A DNA stretch of 64,000 nucleotides from Xenorhabdus doucetiae (GTDB lineage Bacteria > Pseudomonadota > Gammaproteobacteria > Enterobacterales > Enterobacteriaceae). Each line of letters opens with the position of its first letter. The first letter of the stretch is position 1. The translations under genes and the position numbers were made by a program. This document shows, one piece after another, positions 62,552 through 64,000 of this stretch. Location: NCBI RefSeq assembly GCF_000968195.1, contig NZ_FO704550.1:2542001-2606000 (forward strand). Reading direction: 5' to 3'. The notes beneath the pieces are model-generated. The model saw only the letters and a list, made by a program, of their open reading frames with translations, was not told the DNA's origin and searched no databases.

Positions 62552-63601
62552 ATGACTGATATCGTTAAGTTGTTAGGAAAAGACGCAGAGCGTTTATTGC
62601 AACATCAGTGCAATACCATTCCACGTGAAAATCTCTATCTCCCAGGTACAGATTTTGTCGATAGAGTAATGCTCGACAATAACCGTCCCAATACGGTTCT
62701 TCGTTCCATGCAAACCTTATTGAACCACGGTCGTCTGGCTGGCACAGGTTATCTGTCCATTTTGCCGGTAGATCAGGGTGTTGAACATTCTGCCAGCGCT
62801 TCTTTTGCTGCCAATCCTCTCTATTTTGATCCCAAAAATATCGTTGAACTGGCAATTGAGGCAGGCTGTAATTGTGTTGCTTCAACTTACGGGGTACTGG
62901 CGTCGGTTTCTCGCCGTTATGCGCATAAGATCCCATTTCTGGTCAAACTTAATCACAATGAGACGTTGACTTATCCCGCTGAATATGATCAAACATTGTA
63001 TGCCAGTGTCGAGCAAGCATTTAACATGGGTGCCGTTGCAGTAGGGGCAACAATCTATTACGGCTCTGCTGAGTCCCGCCGTCAAATAGAGGAAATTTCA
63101 GCCGCTTTCGAACGGGCTCACGAATTAGGTATGGTTACCGTACTATGGGCTTATCTGCGCAACTCAGCGTTCAAGAAAGACGGGGTGGATTACCATACCA
63201 GCGCTGATTTAACCGGTCAGGCAAATCATCTGGCAGCCACAATCGGTGCCGATATCGTGAAACAAAAAATGGCAGAAACAAATGGTGGTTATACGGCTAT
63301 TGGATTCGGGCACACAGATAAACGCGTTTACAGCGATTTAACGACTGAACATCCGATTGATCTCGTTCGCTATCAACTTGCTAACTGTTATATGGGACGT
63401 GCCGGATTAATCAATTCAGGTGGCGCTTCCGGAAATAATGACTTAAGTGATTCTGTTCGCACTGCTGTCATCAATAAACGTGCCGGAGGGATGGGATTGA
63501 TCCTTGGCCGTAAGGCGTTCAAGAAATCGATGAAAGATGGCATTGAGTTAATCCACTCTGTACAGGATGTTTATCTCGACAAGAAAGTTACCATCGCCTA
63601 A
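62552..63601 (+). CDS. fbaB: Class I fructose-bisphosphate aldolase FbaB
   Basis: 349 residues, DhnA-type class I aldolase, cleaving fructose 1,6-bisphosphate through a Schiff base. Highly similar to E. coli FbaB: YLSILPVDQGVEHSA, ASTYGVLASVSRRYAHKIPF, LVKLNHNETLTYP, the lysine region ATIGADIVKQKMAE and RAGGMGLILGRKAFKK. It is used mainly in gluconeogenic growth. The gene is followed by a hairpin and the convergent thiD gene. Confidence 0.96.
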   Translation: MTDIVKLLGKDAERLLQHQCNTIPRENLYLPGTDFVDRVMLDNNRPNTVLRSMQTLLNHGRLAGTGYLSILPVDQGVEHSASASFAANPLYFDPKNIVELAIEAGCNCVASTYGVLASVSRRYAHKIPFLVKLNHNETLTYPAEYDQTLYASVEQAFNMGAVAVGATIYYGSAESRRQIEEISAAFERAHELGMVTVLWAYLRNSAFKKDGVDYHTSADLTGQANHLAATIGADIVKQKMAETNGGYTAIGFGHTDKRVYSDLTTEHPIDLVRYQLANCYMGRAGLINSGGASGNNDLSDSVRTAVINKRAGGMGLILGRKAFKKSMKDGIELIHSVQDVYLDKKVTIA

Positions 63602-63630
63602 TCAAGTCGCTTGGCTCACTGCTTTCAAAG

Positions 63631-63652
63631 ATGGGGATCTCAGCATCCCCAT
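63631..63652. terminator. Hairpin between fbaB and thiD
   Basis: Stem ATGGGGAT / ATCCCCAT with a 6-nt loop between the convergent genes; the T-tract is weak (TATTT). Confidence 0.6.
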
Positions 63653-63696
63653 TATTTAAGCGCTATCTCATTCAGGAATGATCTTATTTTGGTACA

Positions 63697-64000
63697 TCAC
63701 CACCATTGATGAAAATGGTGGACTGGCCCAATGCCATGACCGACTTCCAAACTATCTGCCTGCGTCAAAGCATGTTGTAAATAGGTTTTTGCAACCGGCA
63801 GAGTACTTTGCCAGTCAGAATAACGTGGACGCAATGCGGCGAGTGCTGCGGACAAAGTACAACCCGTTCCGTGGGTATGCCGTGTATTCACTCTGGGGGC
63901 AGTAAAACGCCATTCCCCTTCCAAGGTAAAGAGCCAATCCGGGCTTTCCTCATTATTCAAATGTCCGCCTTTCAATAAAACCGCCTGACATCCCATTGAA
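63697..64000 (-). CDS. thiD: ThiD hydroxymethylpyrimidine (phosphate) kinase, C-terminal part (cut by window edge)
   Basis: About 100 C-terminal residues; the frame stays open past base 64000. AVLLKGGHLNNEESPDWLF, NTRHTHGTGCTLSAALAAL and LEVGHGIGPVHHF are diagnostic of ThiD, including the anion-hole GTGC segment with the catalytic Cys/Asp-region loop of ribokinase-like enzymes. It phosphorylates HMP and HMP-P in thiamine synthesis. Confidence 0.93.
   Translation of the reverse strand, partial: SMGCQAVLLKGGHLNNEESPDWLFTLEGEWRFTAPRVNTRHTHGTGCTLSAALAALRPRYSDWQSTLPVAKTYLQHALTQADSLEVGHGIGPVHHFHQWW

Noticed and set aside
1..64000. CRISPR arrays, tRNA or rRNA genes
   Set aside because: No regularly spaced repeats and no cloverleaf or rRNA segments were seen on either strand by eye.

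Overview
The window looks like chromosome of an entomopathogenic enterobacterium of the Xenorhabdus/Photorhabdus type (Morganellaceae). The housekeeping genes match enterobacterial proteins almost residue for residue (MaeB, DapE, BamC, DapA, Hda, PurM, MdtABC-BaeSR, FbaB). They are interrupted by insertion sequences, a toxin-antitoxin cassette and an AT-rich secondary-metabolite island. The genus is inferred from gene content and style; no rRNA or other phylogenetic marker is present.

Layout. 1-3.3 kb: a ChaN-like haem/iron lipoprotein behind a Fur box, then maeB. 3.5-4.6 kb: a complete IS30-family element, followed by an orphan NarL/NarP-type response regulator. 6-15.4 kb: core genes yffB-dapE-M15 peptidase-ypfN, tmcA, yeaL, a small lipoprotein, and purC-bamC-dapA with divergent gcvR. 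15.4-16.2 kb: a Phd/RelE-like toxin-antitoxin cassette lying exactly between two 20-bp direct repeats in the 3' end of gcvR. 16.3-32.3 kb: bcp, perM, bepA-yfgD, hda (probably CTG start), an unassigned protein with a papain-like C-H-D motif set, upp-uraA, purMN behind a PurR box, speG, ppk-ppx-yfgG-mgtE.

32.3-48.5 kb is the most interesting part: a contiguous minus-strand biosynthetic island between mgtE and mdtA. Read in transcription order it holds a 41-residue peptide gene ending in a Cys-x-x-Cys-Ser core, too short for routine ORF calling. Next come a benzoate-CoA-ligase-type aryl ligase, a thiol-dioxygenase-type cupin, a partner protein with a winged-helix-like C-terminus, a DUF692/MNIO iron enzyme, an AHBA-synthase-like aminotransferase, an ABC ATPase and an S9-type peptidase. 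It ends with a chorismate-to-3-hydroxyanthranilate module (PhzE-like, PhzD-like, DhbA-like SDR) and a membrane protein that may be the transporter permease. The simplest reading is a RiPP pathway in which an MNIO modifies cysteine of the precursor and an aryl acid is activated for attachment. I do not recognise this combination as a described system. In this strain it appears damaged: IS630 splits the ligase, IS30 sits between the MNIO and aminotransferase genes, and an 11-G tract puts the ATPase out of frame, which could also be phase variation.

48.8-64 kb: the mdtABC-baeSR efflux operon behind a BaeR-box-like site and lacking mdtD, an MFS exporter, yegP, trhP (yegQ), a clear CyaR small-RNA homologue with a CRP-like site, fbaB, and the 3' end of thiD running off the right edge.
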